A DNA stretch of 64,000 nucleotides. Source: Pedobacter sp. Leaf194. GTDB lineage: Bacteria > Bacteroidota > Bacteroidia > Sphingobacteriales > Sphingobacteriaceae. Positions 51,420 through 59,608 of the stretch are shown one piece after another. The number at the start of each line of letters is the position of its first letter. Within the stretch, counting starts at the first letter, position 1. A program made the position numbers and the translations under genes. The DNA is taken from positions 151,575 through 215,574 of the forward strand of contig NZ_LMPU01000012.1 in the NCBI RefSeq assembly GCF_001423945.1. The letters are read 5' to 3'. The notes below the pieces were generated by a model. That model was not told the origin of the DNA. It did not search any database and saw only the letters and a program-made list of their open reading frames with translations.

Positions 51420-52151
51420 TTAATAAAGCTTACTGTTAATCATTTCAAAAACCCGCTCTTTCAACATTTCGGTATCGGCATCTGCTAAATCCGAAGTATT
51501 AATTGGTTTATGGATGTAAATATCGCAAATTCCGGGCTTACTTCCATATTTGGCACCATCATCCCAGTTAATTTTCCAAACATTAGTAATACTTACCGGC
51601 ACCAAAGGTATATTTTTATCAATGGCAAGCCTGAAAGGACCATTTTTAAACTCGCCCAATTTCGGCGGGTAATGGTCGTCAATTTTTCCCTCTGGAAAAA
51701 TGATAAGACTCATGCCCTTTTCTAAGTTTTCGCCCGCTTTCTTAAAGGCTCTGAATGCGGATATCTTACTGTCGCGATTTACTGAAATATCTATTGTTTT
51801 AAAAAAAATGCCTAATACCGGGTTATTCAGCAGTTCATCTTTTCCCATAAAATGAAACTTACCTTTTGCCAAAATGCAAAACACCATTATATCGAGGTTC
51901 GAGGTATGATTGGCACAATAGATATACGTCTGGTTTTTGCTGAGTTTCTCTTCAAACTTAAACGAGAAAAAAACACCAGCAAATAAACTGCAAAGGAAGC
52001 TGTTGGCTTTTCTTAAAGAATTTAAAACACCATAATATCTTGGGCTTCGCGATGTTAAATAATAAAGCGGATAAAACAACGAGAAGAAAAACAGTATCCA
52101 AAACAGATACCAAACCCGGTGAACTTTCCTTAAAAATTTGGTCATAGCCAT
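51420..52151 (-). CDS. plsC: 1-acyl-sn-glycerol-3-phosphate acyltransferase
   Basis: About 243 residues with the acyltransferase motifs H-x4-D (NHTSNLDIMVF) and FPEGKIDDHYP, plus a lipid-anchoring hydrophobic N-terminus (VWYLFWILFFFSLFYPLYY). It acylates lysophosphatidate to phosphatidate. ATG candidates are 52151 and 52145; a -7-like TATTTTTG sits at 52159-52152 immediately before them, so the 52145 start may even be leaderless. gatC follows one base after the stop. Confidence 0.9.
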   Translation of the reverse strand: MAMTKFLRKVHRVWYLFWILFFFSLFYPLYYLTSRSPRYYGVLNSLRKANSFLCSLFAGVFFSFKFEEKLSKNQTYIYCANHTSNLDIMVFCILAKGKFHFMGKDELLNNPVLGIFFKTIDISVNRDSKISAFRAFKKAGENLEKGMSLIIFPEGKIDDHYPPKLGEFKNGPFRLAIDKNIPLVPVSITNVWKINWDDGAKYGSKPGICDIYIHKPINTSDLADADTEMLKERVFEMINSKLY

Positions 52152-52159
52152 CAAAAATA
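52152..52159 (-). promoter_or_regulatory. -7 promoter box abutting the plsC start
   Basis: Minus-strand TATTTTTG (exact TAnnTTTG) directly precedes the ATG at 52151. A start 4-7 bases downstream would fall close to the ATG at 52145. Confidence 0.4.
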
Positions 52160-52397
52160 TAAAAATTACGTTGCTTTCCTATTTATCCAAATCGTTATTG
52201 GAAATCGCTGATTTCCGGCTGTAAACTTGAACATTATTAAGCAAATAAATACGTGCATCACAGATTAGCAGTAAAAAGGTTCAATTAACAATTGCACATC
52301 AACCAATCAAGAAGTTATCTTTTCGCGGAAAACTACTGAGATAAAAACAATACCATAATATAGTTTGATGCTAATTTATTTTTAATTTCGTGGCATT

Positions 52398-53396
52398 ATG
52401 AAAGAAACAGTGGTGAGCGGCATCCGCTCTACAGGAAAATTACATTTAGGTAACTACTATGGCGCAGTAAAGAATTTTGTAAAAATGCAACATGATTACA
52501 ATTGTTACTTTTTTATTGCCGATTTACATTCATTAACAACACACCCTACACCAGCTGACTTACACGGCAATATAAAACATGTATTGGTTGAATACCTTGC
52601 GAGTGGAATAAACCCGGAAACGAGCACCATTTATATACAAAGTGATGTACCCGAAATAGCCGAATTGTATCTTTATTTAAACATGAATGCTTACATGGGC
52701 GAACTTGAGCGCAGTACTTCATTTAAAGATAAAGTTCGGGCAAATCCGGATAATGTTAATGCAGGCCTGCTAACCTACCCGGTTTTGATGGCAGCAGATA
52801 TTTTGATTCATAAGGCTACAAAAGTACCTGTTGGCAAAGACCAGGAACAGCATCTGGAAATGGCCCGCACCTTTGGCAACCGTTTTAACAGGTTATACAA
52901 TACCGAGTATTTCCCCGAACCCTATGCTTTCAGTTTTACAGAAAAACTTGTGAAAGTGCCAGGATTAGACGGAAAAGGCAAAATGGGAAAATCGGAAGGC
53001 GAAGCTAATGCCGTGTACTTATCAGATGATCCTGAAACCATCCGCAAGAAAGTTATGAGGGCAGTAAGCGATGGTGGTCCGACGGAGGAGTACCAGCCAA
53101 AACCCGAGGCCATTCAAAATTTATTCGATTTGATGAAGGTTGTTTCGAGCGAAGACACCCTCAATCATTTCGATGATTTGTACAATAAGATGCAAATTCG
53201 TTATGGCGATTTTAAAAAGCAATTAGCCGAAGATATGATCATCGCTACTGCGCCAATGCGTGAAAAAATTCAGGATATTGCAAAAGACGACTCCTACTTA
53301 AGACAGGTTGCTAAACACGGCGCTTTAAAGGCTCGCGAAAGTGCTCAAAAAACGATAAGAGAAGTGAGAAGCTTAATCGGGTTCAAAAGTTTTTAA
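52398..53396 (+). CDS. trpS: Tryptophanyl-tRNA synthetase
   Basis: 332 residues, class Ic synthetase charging tRNA(Trp). The HIGH-equivalent is TGKLHLGNYYGA near the N-terminus, the KMSKS loop is GKMGKSEGEA, and the ADIL...HKATKVPVGKDQEQHLEMAR block is conserved. Standard length. A weak -7 box (TAATTTCG) precedes the ATG. Divergent from plsC, and followed after 69 bases by the deoxynucleoside kinase. Confidence 0.97.
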   Translation: MKETVVSGIRSTGKLHLGNYYGAVKNFVKMQHDYNCYFFIADLHSLTTHPTPADLHGNIKHVLVEYLASGINPETSTIYIQSDVPEIAELYLYLNMNAYMGELERSTSFKDKVRANPDNVNAGLLTYPVLMAADILIHKATKVPVGKDQEQHLEMARTFGNRFNRLYNTEYFPEPYAFSFTEKLVKVPGLDGKGKMGKSEGEANAVYLSDDPETIRKKVMRAVSDGGPTEEYQPKPEAIQNLFDLMKVVSSEDTLNHFDDLYNKMQIRYGDFKKQLAEDMIIATAPMREKIQDIAKDDSYLRQVAKHGALKARESAQKTIREVRSLIGFKSF

Positions 53397-53465
53397 TTAA
53401 TTTAATAGATTTGAGGTAAAGGCACTCTTTGTAAAGTTTCCTCATTCATATCACAGAAAAAAAAT

Positions 53466-54080
53466 ATGCACATAGCAATAGTAGGAAATATAGGTGCAGG
53501 TAAAACCACTTTAACTGGTTTATTGGCGAAAAATTATGGATGGGAAGCTTTATACGAAGCTGTAGACAATAATCCGTACCTGGAAGATTTTTACAGCGAC
53601 ATGAAACGCTGGAGTTTTAACCTTCAAATTTATTTTCTAAATAGTCGTTTCCAGCAAATTACAGATATTGAAGTAAACAAACGGAACGTAATACAAGATA
53701 GAACGATTTATGAAGATGCCCATATTTTTGCCGAAAACCTGCACGATATGGCCTTGATGACTACCCGTGATCATGATAATTACCGTGCGATTTTTGACAA
53801 CATTACTTCGTTTATTAAACCGCCGGATCTGCTCGTTTACCTGCGTGCATCTGTACCTACTCTGGTGAATAACATTCAACGTCGCGGCCGTGAGTATGAG
53901 GCAGGCATTCGCATCGATTATCTGTCAAAACTGAACGAAAAATATGAAGCCTGGATTAAAGGCTATAATCTGGGAAAATTGTTAATTTTAGATAAGGACA
54001 AACTGGATTTTACAAACAATCCTGAAGATTTAGGACAGGTTATACAATCCATTGAAGCGGAAATAAACGGTCTTTTTTAA
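53466..54080 (+). CDS. Deoxynucleoside kinase
   Basis: 204 residues with the P-loop GNIGAGKTT, the substrate-site E in EALYEAVDNNPYL, the DR motif in QDRTIYEDAHIFAENL and the lid arginines RRGREYE. It phosphorylates deoxyribonucleosides in salvage, like dAK/dGK of Gram-positives. It starts a tight run with the DUF5808 and kdsB genes (7 and 1 base gaps). Confidence 0.93.
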   Translation: MHIAIVGNIGAGKTTLTGLLAKNYGWEALYEAVDNNPYLEDFYSDMKRWSFNLQIYFLNSRFQQITDIEVNKRNVIQDRTIYEDAHIFAENLHDMALMTTRDHDNYRAIFDNITSFIKPPDLLVYLRASVPTLVNNIQRRGREYEAGIRIDYLSKLNEKYEAWIKGYNLGKLLILDKDKLDFTNNPEDLGQVIQSIEAEINGLF

Positions 54081-54087
54081 ATTGGCA

Positions 54088-54282
54088 ATGGCTAAAGATT
54101 TTCAAAAAGATAGTCCTGAAAACTGGAAATGGGGCATAATTTATTTCAACAGGAATGATTCACGATTCGTTTTACCAAAACGCGAATTGGGTTTTGGTTG
54201 GACTTTAAATTTCGCGCATCCTATTTCATACATCTTTACCGGGCTAATTTTAGCATTTGTTGCCTATAAAATTTATCAATAG
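54088..54282 (+). CDS. DUF5808 small membrane protein
   Basis: 64 residues: AKDFQKDSPENWKWGIIYFN, RNDSRFVLPKRELGFGWTLN then FAHPISYIFTGLILAFVAYK with one C-terminal membrane helix. The NWKWGIIYFNRNDSR pattern is DUF5808. The ATG at 54088 is preferred over a TTG at 54082. Its stop is one base before the kdsB ATG, so it is co-translated with it. Function unknown. Confidence 0.83.
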   Translation: MAKDFQKDSPENWKWGIIYFNRNDSRFVLPKRELGFGWTLNFAHPISYIFTGLILAFVAYKIYQ

Positions 54283-54283
54283 C

Positions 54284-55045
54284 ATGAGCCAGTTTAAAAT
54301 TATTGGAATCATTCCTGCCCGTTACGCTTCAACCCGCTTTCCGGGCAAACCCTTGGTTGATATTGCCGGCAAATCCATGATACAACGTGTTTATGAGCAG
54401 GCAGCAAAATCAGAAAGCCTTTCGAAGGTAGTAGTTGCAACTGATGATGAGCGAATTGCAAACGAAGTTGCAAGGTTTGGAGGTAGCTTTGTTTTTACCT
54501 CATCAAACCACCAAAGTGGAACGGACAGATGCGCTGAAGTTATTGAAAAAATGTCCGATTTTGACATCGTCATCAACATTCAGGGTGATGAACCCTTTAT
54601 CGAACCGGCTCAGATTAACTTGCTTGCAAGTTGCTTTACCGAAGAAAAGGTACAATTAGCAACCTTGATTAAACCGATTGAAAGCCAGGAAAGTATTTAT
54701 AACCCAAACAGTCCCAAGGTTGTTATCGATGTAAATGGCCGGGCAATGTACTTTAGCCGTAGTCCGATTCCATTTATTAGAAACGGCGAGCCTGGCGTTT
54801 GGGCCGAGAAACATCGGTTTTACAAACATATCGGCATTTACGGTTACAGAACCGAATCGCTGAAGGCCATTACAAAACTTCCTCCCTCTTCGTTAGAAAT
54901 AGCCGAAAGCCTGGAACAATTGCGGTGGATTGAAAATGGATTTTACATTCAAACTAAGGTAACAGATTTGGAAACCGTTGCCATTGATACACCTGAAGAC
55001 CTTAAAAAACTTAACAAGCTTTTAAAGGTCTTAAAACTGGAGTAA
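54284..55045 (+). CDS. kdsB: 3-deoxy-manno-octulosonate cytidylyltransferase
   Basis: 253 residues: IIPARYASTRFPGKPLVDIA at the start, VVVATDDERI, NIQGDEPFIEP and YFSRSPIPFIRN. It activates Kdo with CTP for lipopolysaccharide core synthesis. An earlier ATG at 54257 lies inside the DUF5808 gene and adds nine unlikely residues, so 54284 is used. Cytoplasmic, in an operon with the deoxynucleoside kinase. Confidence 0.96.
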   Translation: MSQFKIIGIIPARYASTRFPGKPLVDIAGKSMIQRVYEQAAKSESLSKVVVATDDERIANEVARFGGSFVFTSSNHQSGTDRCAEVIEKMSDFDIVINIQGDEPFIEPAQINLLASCFTEEKVQLATLIKPIESQESIYNPNSPKVVIDVNGRAMYFSRSPIPFIRNGEPGVWAEKHRFYKHIGIYGYRTESLKAITKLPPSSLEIAESLEQLRWIENGFYIQTKVTDLETVAIDTPEDLKKLNKLLKVLKLE

Positions 55046-55079
55046 ATCTCAACTTGTTATAAAATTATTAGTTTTGATT

Positions 55080-55622
55080 ATGAGAAAATTTTTGCTGCTA
55101 CTGTTTTGTTGTCCTCTTTTTTTTGGAAGCTGTAATAACAGCGACAACAAAAAAGCCGATGCCATCGAATTTAAAAATGTTAACTCCAGCATTGCGAAAT
55201 CATTTTCTGATTTGAACACCCAGGATACTTTTAAAATCGAATTAACCGGTAGAAAACCAGAAGACATGGTTCTGAATTTTTCCATCAAAAATGCTAAAGG
55301 CGCCGAAATTTATAACGTAAAATTAAAAGGTACCGAGCTTGTTGGCAATACCGATCCAAATATTGATTTATCAAAAGAAAAAGACCAGATTATTTTCCTC
55401 AAAACCATAGCAAATGATTTTTTTAGCGACGATAATTTCCTTGAACCTGCGGTAATGCCAGAGGATAAGGCGGATAATAACGCTCCTGACAAGGCGCTTT
55501 ACGAGGAGTTAAAAAAATCGGGATTGAATGGCTTTAAATATCGTTTAGGCAAAGAGAATAACGTTTATATTGCCTGGAGTGATAAAGAAAAGAAGGTTAA
55601 AATTTATTATCAGTGTTGCTAA
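55080..55622 (+). CDS. Hypothetical lipoprotein
   Basis: 180 residues with a lipoprotein signal: MRKFLLLLFCCPLFFGSC, lipobox FGSC, with C18 as the mature N-terminus, then NNSDNKK. The rest is an alpha+beta region (VLNFSIKNAKGAEIYNVKL, DQIIFLKTIANDFFSDD) ending in a Tyr-rich strand KVKIYYQCC. I do not recognise the family. The ATG at 55080 is used; a TTG two codons earlier is possible. It follows kdsB by 34 bases and may share its transcript. Confidence 0.72.
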   Translation: MRKFLLLLFCCPLFFGSCNNSDNKKADAIEFKNVNSSIAKSFSDLNTQDTFKIELTGRKPEDMVLNFSIKNAKGAEIYNVKLKGTELVGNTDPNIDLSKEKDQIIFLKTIANDFFSDDNFLEPAVMPEDKADNNAPDKALYEELKKSGLNGFKYRLGKENNVYIAWSDKEKKVKIYYQCC

Positions 55623-55974
55623 ACACTAAATATAAGCAATTCGAAAAGCCAACTATCACGAAGAGTTACTTTTGGCTCAGGATAGTTTTGTTTCGCCGCG
55701 GGTGCTCAAAATAACAGCAAATCCGTTTCTATCAAACCCTAGTTTTTCAACCGGCCAAAACTTTTGTTTTTGTCGGCTATAGCTAAAAGACCGTTTGCTC
55801 AATTCGTTATAAAAGCGAAAATAAAAGCCAGTTTTGGGTTAGTTTTCTGAATCACACCAGTTTATCATATTTAAAAATACAGCGTTTTATTTATGCGCTA
55901 CCGAGTAATTTTGTTACCTTTGTACCCCGTACAAAAAGCAACATTTTTTGCCTTTGTTGCATAAATTCAGAAAC
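55623..55974. other. Spacer upstream of pyrG
   Basis: 352 bases with no gene I can support. It contains the pyrG -7 box (55915-55922), and just beyond it a short GTAC-CCC-GTAC palindrome and a GCAACA/TGTTGC stem (55938-55960) in the predicted leader. No terminator with a T run is evident for the upstream lipoprotein gene. Confidence 0.4.
55915..55922 (+). promoter_or_regulatory. -7 promoter box for pyrG
   Basis: TACCTTTG (exact TAnnTTTG) lies 52 bases before the pyrG ATG; the predicted start falls in a run of C (TACCCCGTAC). Confidence 0.5.
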
Positions 55975-57591
55975 ATGACTAAGTATATTTTTGTTACGGG
56001 CGGTGTTACTTCCTCTTTGGGTAAGGGCATCATCTCCGCTTCTTTAGCTAAACTTTTACAGGCACGGGGTTATCGTGTAACCATTCAAAAATTCGATCCT
56101 TATATCAACATCGACCCTGGAACCTTAAATCCTTATGAACATGGCGAGTGCTTTGTAACAGAAGATGGTGCCGAAACTGATTTGGATCTTGGTCACTACG
56201 AACGTTTCTTAAATGTTCCAACCTCTCAGGCAAATAACATAACAACAGGCCGCATTTATCAAAATGTAATCAGCAAAGAGCGCAAAGGCGAATATTTAGG
56301 CAAAACCGTTCAGGTTGTTCCGCACATTACAGATGAAATTAAGCGCAACATGCGTATTCTGGGCGATAGCGGAGAATACGATATCGTAATTACCGAGCTG
56401 GGTGGTACCGTAGGTGATATCGAATCGCTACCATTTATCGAGGCAGTTCGCCAGTTTAAGTGGGAAGAAGGCAGTACAAATGCAATTGTAATACACTTAA
56501 CGTTGGTTCCTTACCTTGCAGCCGCCGGGGAATTGAAAACAAAGCCGACTCAACACTCCGTAAAAGCACTTTTAGAGTACGGCATCCAGCCTGATATTTT
56601 AGTTTGCAGAACAGAGCACCATTTAGGAACGGATCTAAGAAAAAAAATTGCGCTGTTTTGTAACGTTAACATCAACGCAGTAGTCGAATCGATGGATGCA
56701 TCAACTATTTATGATGTTCCGCTGCTGATGCTGAAAGAACAACTAGACAAAACAGTTCTATCTAAATTAAAGTTACCAACGAAGAACGATCCGGATATGG
56801 AAAGCTGGAAGGACTTTCTTGGTCGCCTTAAAAACCCAACTGCCGAGGTTAAAATTGGCTTGGTTGGAAAGTATGTTGAGTTACCGGATGCTTATAAATC
56901 CATTATCGAATCTTTTGTACACGCAGGTTCGAGAAACGAATGTAAGGTAAAAGTGGAATACATCCACTCAGAAAGCATTTTCCCTGATAATGTAAAAGAA
57001 AAACTTGGACACCTTCAGGGCGTTTTAGTTGCACCGGGCTTTGGCAGTCGTGGTATTGAAGGTAAAATTGACACCATTAAATACGTTAGAGAAAATAATA
57101 TTCCTTTCTTTGGAATTTGTTTGGGCATGCAGTGTGCCGTTATAGAATATGGCCGTAATGTTTTGGGTTTGAAGGGTGCGCACACGGTAGAAATTGAAGA
57201 AAATGCTGAAAATCCTGTAATTAACATGATGGAAGAGCAGAAAAAAATAACCAATAAAGGCGGAACGATGCGTTTGGGTTCTTATCCATGCGACATTAAG
57301 AAAGGCACAAAAGCTTTCGCTATTTATGGTAAACAACACATAAACGAACGTCATCGCCACCGTTATGAGTTTAATAATGAATATTTAACACAGTATGAAA
57401 ATGCAGGCATGATTGCTTCGGGTATTAATCCTGAATCTGGTCTTGTAGAGATAATTGAGTTAAAAAACCATCCTTTTTTCGTTGGTGGACAGTTCCACCC
57501 CGAATTAAAATCAACAGTAGCAAATCCTCATCCACTTTTTGTTAAATTTGTGGCCGCTGCAATGGAGTATGCTAAAAAGAAAACAAATTAA
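55975..57591 (+). CDS. pyrG: CTP synthase
   Basis: 538 residues: N-terminal amidoligase (KYIFVTGGVTSSLGKGIISA, P-loop; GGTVGDIESLPFIEA) and C-terminal class I glutamine amidotransferase with the nucleophile Cys in FFGICLGMQCAVIEY and the His/Glu pair in FHPELKS. It makes CTP from UTP. The ATG at 55975 gives the conserved MTKYIFVTGG start; a longer frame from 55948 adds nine residues from the leader. It precedes yidC by 20 bases, a common Bacteroidota order. Confidence 0.97.
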   Translation: MTKYIFVTGGVTSSLGKGIISASLAKLLQARGYRVTIQKFDPYINIDPGTLNPYEHGECFVTEDGAETDLDLGHYERFLNVPTSQANNITTGRIYQNVISKERKGEYLGKTVQVVPHITDEIKRNMRILGDSGEYDIVITELGGTVGDIESLPFIEAVRQFKWEEGSTNAIVIHLTLVPYLAAAGELKTKPTQHSVKALLEYGIQPDILVCRTEHHLGTDLRKKIALFCNVNINAVVESMDASTIYDVPLLMLKEQLDKTVLSKLKLPTKNDPDMESWKDFLGRLKNPTAEVKIGLVGKYVELPDAYKSIIESFVHAGSRNECKVKVEYIHSESIFPDNVKEKLGHLQGVLVAPGFGSRGIEGKIDTIKYVRENNIPFFGICLGMQCAVIEYGRNVLGLKGAHTVEIEENAENPVINMMEEQKKITNKGGTMRLGSYPCDIKKGTKAFAIYGKQHINERHRHRYEFNNEYLTQYENAGMIASGINPESGLVEIIELKNHPFFVGGQFHPELKSTVANPHPLFVKFVAAAMEYAKKKTN

Positions 57592-57611
57592 CTGCAGCAT
57601 AAAAACTAATA

Positions 57612-59420
57612 ATGGATAGAAATACCTTTACAGGATTATTCCTGATTATGATCATCTTGGGCGGATCATTCTACTTCTTCAGACCAAGTGAAGCGGAACT
57701 TAAAAAAGCCAAAGAAACTGAAAGAATAGATTCCCTTAAAAAAGCCGGTGCTGTGATAGCGCCAAAAGATACGGTAATAAAAGCTTCACCAATTGCTCCA
57801 GTTGTTGATTCGCTTGCATTGAAGGGCCCTTTTGGAACTGCAATTGCCGGAACAGAATCGGAAACAGTTCTTGAAAACGAAAACTTATTAATTACCTTAA
57901 CAAATAAAGGCGGTAAAATTTTATCAGCACAGGTAAAAGGTCAGAAAACTTTCGATGGAAAACCACTAATTCTTTTTGATGTTGGTGCAAATAAATTTGG
58001 CTTAAACCTGAATGTTGCGGGTAAAGTTGTTAACACAAACGATTTATATTTCAGCCCTACCAAAACAGGAAACAAGGTAATTATGCGTGCCAATTACGGC
58101 ACAAATGCTTATGTTGAATTTACTTACGATTTAAAAGCGCTAAGTAACAAAGTCGCTTTTAATGTAAACCTTGTGGGTTTGCAACAGGCAATTTCTGGTA
58201 ACAGCATCAATTTGAACTGGGAAGCAACATTGCTTCAGCAAGAAAAATCTATAGAAAGTGAGCATCGTTACTCTGCGCCTTACTACAAATATTTAGACGG
58301 TGATGTAAACCACTTAAGTGTTTCTAAAGACGAAAAAGAAGAACTTTCAAAAGCTAAAATTCAGTGGATTTCTTTTAAACAACACTTTTTCTCTGCTTCA
58401 TTGATATCAAAACAGCCTTTTGAAAAAGGAAGTTTAGAAGTGAAAATCCCAACAACTCCCGGCCAAATTAAATTCTACGGCGCAAATATGCAGTTGCCTT
58501 ATACACACCAGGCAAATCAGGCATATGAGATGGAGTTTTATTTCGGAACAAACAAATTTTCAGCTTTAAAAGCACAGGGCTACGATTTAGAGCAACAGGT
58601 TGACATGGGCTACTGGCCGTTAAAATATGTTAACCGTTTTATTGTATTGCCGGTTTTCAATTTTCTTAACGGATTCAACTGGAGCTATGGCTTAATTATT
58701 TTTGCTTTAACCATATTGCTTAAACTTGCCTTGTCTCCCCTAACCTACAAGTCTTATTTATCGATGGCTAAGATGAGGGTGTTAAAACCTGAAATGGATG
58801 AGATTAAAGCGAAGGTTGGCGAGGATAATCCTACTTTAGTTCAGCAGGAATATTTAAAACTCTACAAGAAAGCTGGTGTTAACCCGCTAGGTGGTTGTTT
58901 GCCAATGGTTTTGCAACTTCCGCTGGTAATGGCCTTTTTCTTCTTTTTCCCTAATTTATTCGAACTCAGACAGGAAAGTTTCCTTTGGATGAAGGATTTA
59001 TCAACCTATGACGAATTTATTCGCTTCGGTGTAAAAATTCCTTTCATCGGCGACCACTTAAGTTTAATGTGTGTTTTGATGACCATCTCTACATTGATCA
59101 TGACTTATTTCAATAATCAGGTTTCTGGTGCTACCGGCCAAATGAAATATATCGGTTATATTATGCCGGTTATTTTCTTAGGCGTGTTAAACAGCTATCC
59201 GGCAGGTTTAAATTATTACTATTTCTTAGCCAACTTAATGACTTTCGGACAGCAGTTCTTGATTCGTAAAATGGTTGATGATGATAAAATTCATGCTTTA
59301 ATTCAGCAAAATAAAGCCAGACCTGCAGACGAGAAAAAGAAAAAGTCTAAATTTCAACAACGTTTAGACGATTATATGCGTCAGCAACAACAACAACTTC
59401 CTACAAAAGGAAAAAAATAA
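57612..59420 (+). CDS. yidC: Membrane protein insertase YidC
   Basis: 602 residues: N-terminal anchor helix (NTFTGLFLIMIILGGSFYFF), a large periplasmic beta-super-sandwich (about 60-345), then the conserved five-helix insertase core (WSYGLIIFALTILLKLALSP, PLTYKSYLSMAKMRVLKPEM, MVLQLPLVMAFFFFFPNL, YIMPVIFLGVLNSYPAG) and a basic, Gln-rich tail. It inserts and folds inner-membrane proteins with Sec or alone. It follows pyrG by 20 bases. The sequence ends in a weak stem-loop terminator. Confidence 0.97.
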   Translation: MDRNTFTGLFLIMIILGGSFYFFRPSEAELKKAKETERIDSLKKAGAVIAPKDTVIKASPIAPVVDSLALKGPFGTAIAGTESETVLENENLLITLTNKGGKILSAQVKGQKTFDGKPLILFDVGANKFGLNLNVAGKVVNTNDLYFSPTKTGNKVIMRANYGTNAYVEFTYDLKALSNKVAFNVNLVGLQQAISGNSINLNWEATLLQQEKSIESEHRYSAPYYKYLDGDVNHLSVSKDEKEELSKAKIQWISFKQHFFSASLISKQPFEKGSLEVKIPTTPGQIKFYGANMQLPYTHQANQAYEMEFYFGTNKFSALKAQGYDLEQQVDMGYWPLKYVNRFIVLPVFNFLNGFNWSYGLIIFALTILLKLALSPLTYKSYLSMAKMRVLKPEMDEIKAKVGEDNPTLVQQEYLKLYKKAGVNPLGGCLPMVLQLPLVMAFFFFFPNLFELRQESFLWMKDLSTYDEFIRFGVKIPFIGDHLSLMCVLMTISTLIMTYFNNQVSGATGQMKYIGYIMPVIFLGVLNSYPAGLNYYYFLANLMTFGQQFLIRKMVDDDKIHALIQQNKARPADEKKKKSKFQQRLDDYMRQQQQQLPTKGKK

Positions 59421-59449
59421 TTTATTCGAGTAAAGCGTAAAAGCTGCAA

Positions 59450-59486
59450 GTGGCCTGGGTGTTTAATGAACATTCAGGCCATTTCT
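59450..59486 (+). terminator. Probable terminator after yidC
   Basis: GTGGCCTG (59450-59457) pairs with CAGGCCAT (59475-59482) with one wobble around a 17-base loop, followed by TTTCTCTTT. Confidence 0.55.
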
Positions 59487-59608
59487 CTTTAGCTAATGTG
59501 TAAAACCACTTAAATTTTGTAATATTTGACGTACATCCTTTCTATTAAGGTAAAAAATTGCAATTTTTATAAATCAAATCTCAACCAACAAATTAATTCA
59601 TTCTTAAA

